DNA from: BOG-1112 sp964635325 | GTDB taxonomy: Bacteria; Bdellovibrionota_B; Oligoflexia; Oligoflexales; Bog-1112 | Reading direction: 5' to 3' | DNA length: 15,330 nucleotides | NCBI GenBank assembly: GCA_964635325.1 | Contig: CAZWOL010000060.1 | Location: 1-15,330 of the forward strand | Part shown: positions 14,604 through 15,330 of the stretch, in pieces | Layout of the letters: each line of letters begins with the position of its first letter | Numbering within the stretch: the stretch's first letter is position 1 | Notes under the pieces: generated by a model | Told to the model about the DNA's origin: nothing | What the model saw: the letters and a program-made list of their open reading frames with translations, nothing else | Databases searched by the model: none | Position numbers and translations under genes: made by a program

Positions 14604-15330
14604 ACAAAAGATAGCATCTTACAAGCCGCAATCTCGACAAGAAGAGTTTCATTGCTTCAAGGAGGTCATTCAAGAGCTCGCACTTTTTGCCTTGAGTCGC
14701 ACCGATTTTTTCGATAAAGCCGCCTTTATGGGTGGGACAGCTCTACGTATATTGCATGCATTACCTAGATTCTCTGAAGACCTTGATTTCTCTTTGTTGG
14801 AACCAAATCCTAACTTTCAATGGAAGCCTTATTTGCACGAATTGCAGGAAGAATTTTCGGTGTATGGCATGTCTGTTGAAATTAGAGATCGCTCAGAACT
14901 TTCTAATGCAGTAAAGAGAGTCTTTCTCAAAGATAACTCGTTCGGTCAGGTTTTGTCATTGAAATATGAGCGTAAGAAAAGTGATTCTTATGTCGCAAAT
15001 ATTCGTTTGGAAATTGATACACAAGCTCCGTTAGAGGCGCATTCGCTATCAGAGCTAGGTGATTTTCCTTTGCCTTATACCGTGCGTGTCCATGATCTTC
15101 CGACTTTATTTGCAGGAAAATTGAATGCTCTTCTGACGAGACCTTTCGTCAAGGGGCGTGACTGGTTCGATTTTGTTTGGTACATCGGACAGAAAGTGTC
15201 TGTTAATTTTGCTTACCTTAGCAACGCGTTAGAGCAATTTGGTGTTCAATGTCCATCGAGTATACAAGAAAAACAAGATTTCTTAATTACACAATTACGG
15301 AAAAAAGTGTCGGAGATCGATTGGAATAAT
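14584..15330 (+). CDS. AbiEii-type nucleotidyltransferase toxin (3' end outside window)
   Basis: The first 249 residues of an AbiEii/AbiGii-family nucleotidyltransferase toxin; the frame is still open at the window end. The DNA polymerase-beta-like site is MGGTALR (49-55) with SEDLDFS (64-70), giving the metal-binding D66 and D68. A possible third acidic residue lies in RLEIDT (141-146). The family segment KLNALLTRPFVKGRDWFDFV (179-198) holds the conserved Lys, Arg and RDW-D pattern. Family knowledge: these enzymes transfer nucleotides (to tRNA in studied homologues), giving reversible growth arrest and phage abortive infection. Start ATG 14584 is chosen over ATG 14590 because AGGGAG (14571-14576) is 7 bases upstream. 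All visible catalytic residues are intact. Confidence 0.93.
   Translation, partial: MDMRIIEQKIASYKPQSRQEEFHCFKEVIQELALFALSRTDFFDKAAFMGGTALRILHALPRFSEDLDFSLLEPNPNFQWKPYLHELQEEFSVYGMSVEIRDRSELSNAVKRVFLKDNSFGQVLSLKYERKKSDSYVANIRLEIDTQAPLEAHSLSELGDFPLPYTVRVHDLPTLFAGKLNALLTRPFVKGRDWFDFVWYIGQKVSVNFAYLSNALEQFGVQCPSSIQEKQDFLITQLRKKVSEIDWNN

Overview
The window is about 15.3 kb of compact bacterial DNA with gene density above 90 %. By eye the GC content is moderate, below 50 %. A signal peptidase I, a secreted M1 aminopeptidase, a FadH-type dienoyl-CoA reductase and probable lipoprotein or membrane proteins suggest a Gram-negative, proteobacterium-like organism. I cannot name the lineage. Intergenic hairpin repeats of the CCCTCGGCTRCGCT(T)CGGG type recur, as in some host-associated and proteobacterial genomes, but that is only suggestive.

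Layout, left to right. (1) Positions 134-1878: two tandem, overlapping, paralogous metallo-beta-lactamase-fold hydrolases behind a hairpin repeat. (2) 1922-1972: a second hairpin element, then a PfkB-family (adenosine-kinase-like) sugar kinase at 2029-3051. (3) 3017-3322 (minus): a small secreted protein of unknown function, overlapping the kinase tail end-to-end and sharing a short divergent promoter region with lepB (3416-4171, signal peptidase I). (4) 4248-6311: an unrecognised 687-residue membrane or lipoprotein-like protein with an almost perfect 192-bp tandem duplication, a central membrane helix, a Ser-rich linker and a large C-terminal part. Its arginine codons differ sharply from those of its neighbours. 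(5) 6468-7073: two small convergent hypothetical genes. (6) 7167-7844: a stand-alone left-handed beta-helix (hexapeptide) protein, convergent with a secreted M1-family metallopeptidase (7861-10473, minus). (7) 10505-10608: a nested palindromic, MITE-like element between the peptidase and an RsmB/NOP-family rRNA cytosine methyltransferase (10641-11783, minus). The methyltransferase is translationally coupled to fadH (11770-13791, minus). (8) 13874 to the window end: a type IV AbiE-type toxin-antitoxin operon, with AbiEi antitoxin then AbiEii nucleotidyltransferase toxin. The toxin runs off the window. The operon is preceded by two identical 31-bp dyads with a 61-bp period.

Most genes are ordinary housekeeping or metabolic functions with no single shared pathway. 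The parts that look accessory are the 687-residue protein with its fresh internal duplication and foreign-looking codon use, the AbiE module with its duplicated operator, and the palindromic intergenic elements. No tRNA, rRNA, CRISPR array or transposase gene was seen. No gene-free stretch exceeds about 200 bases.
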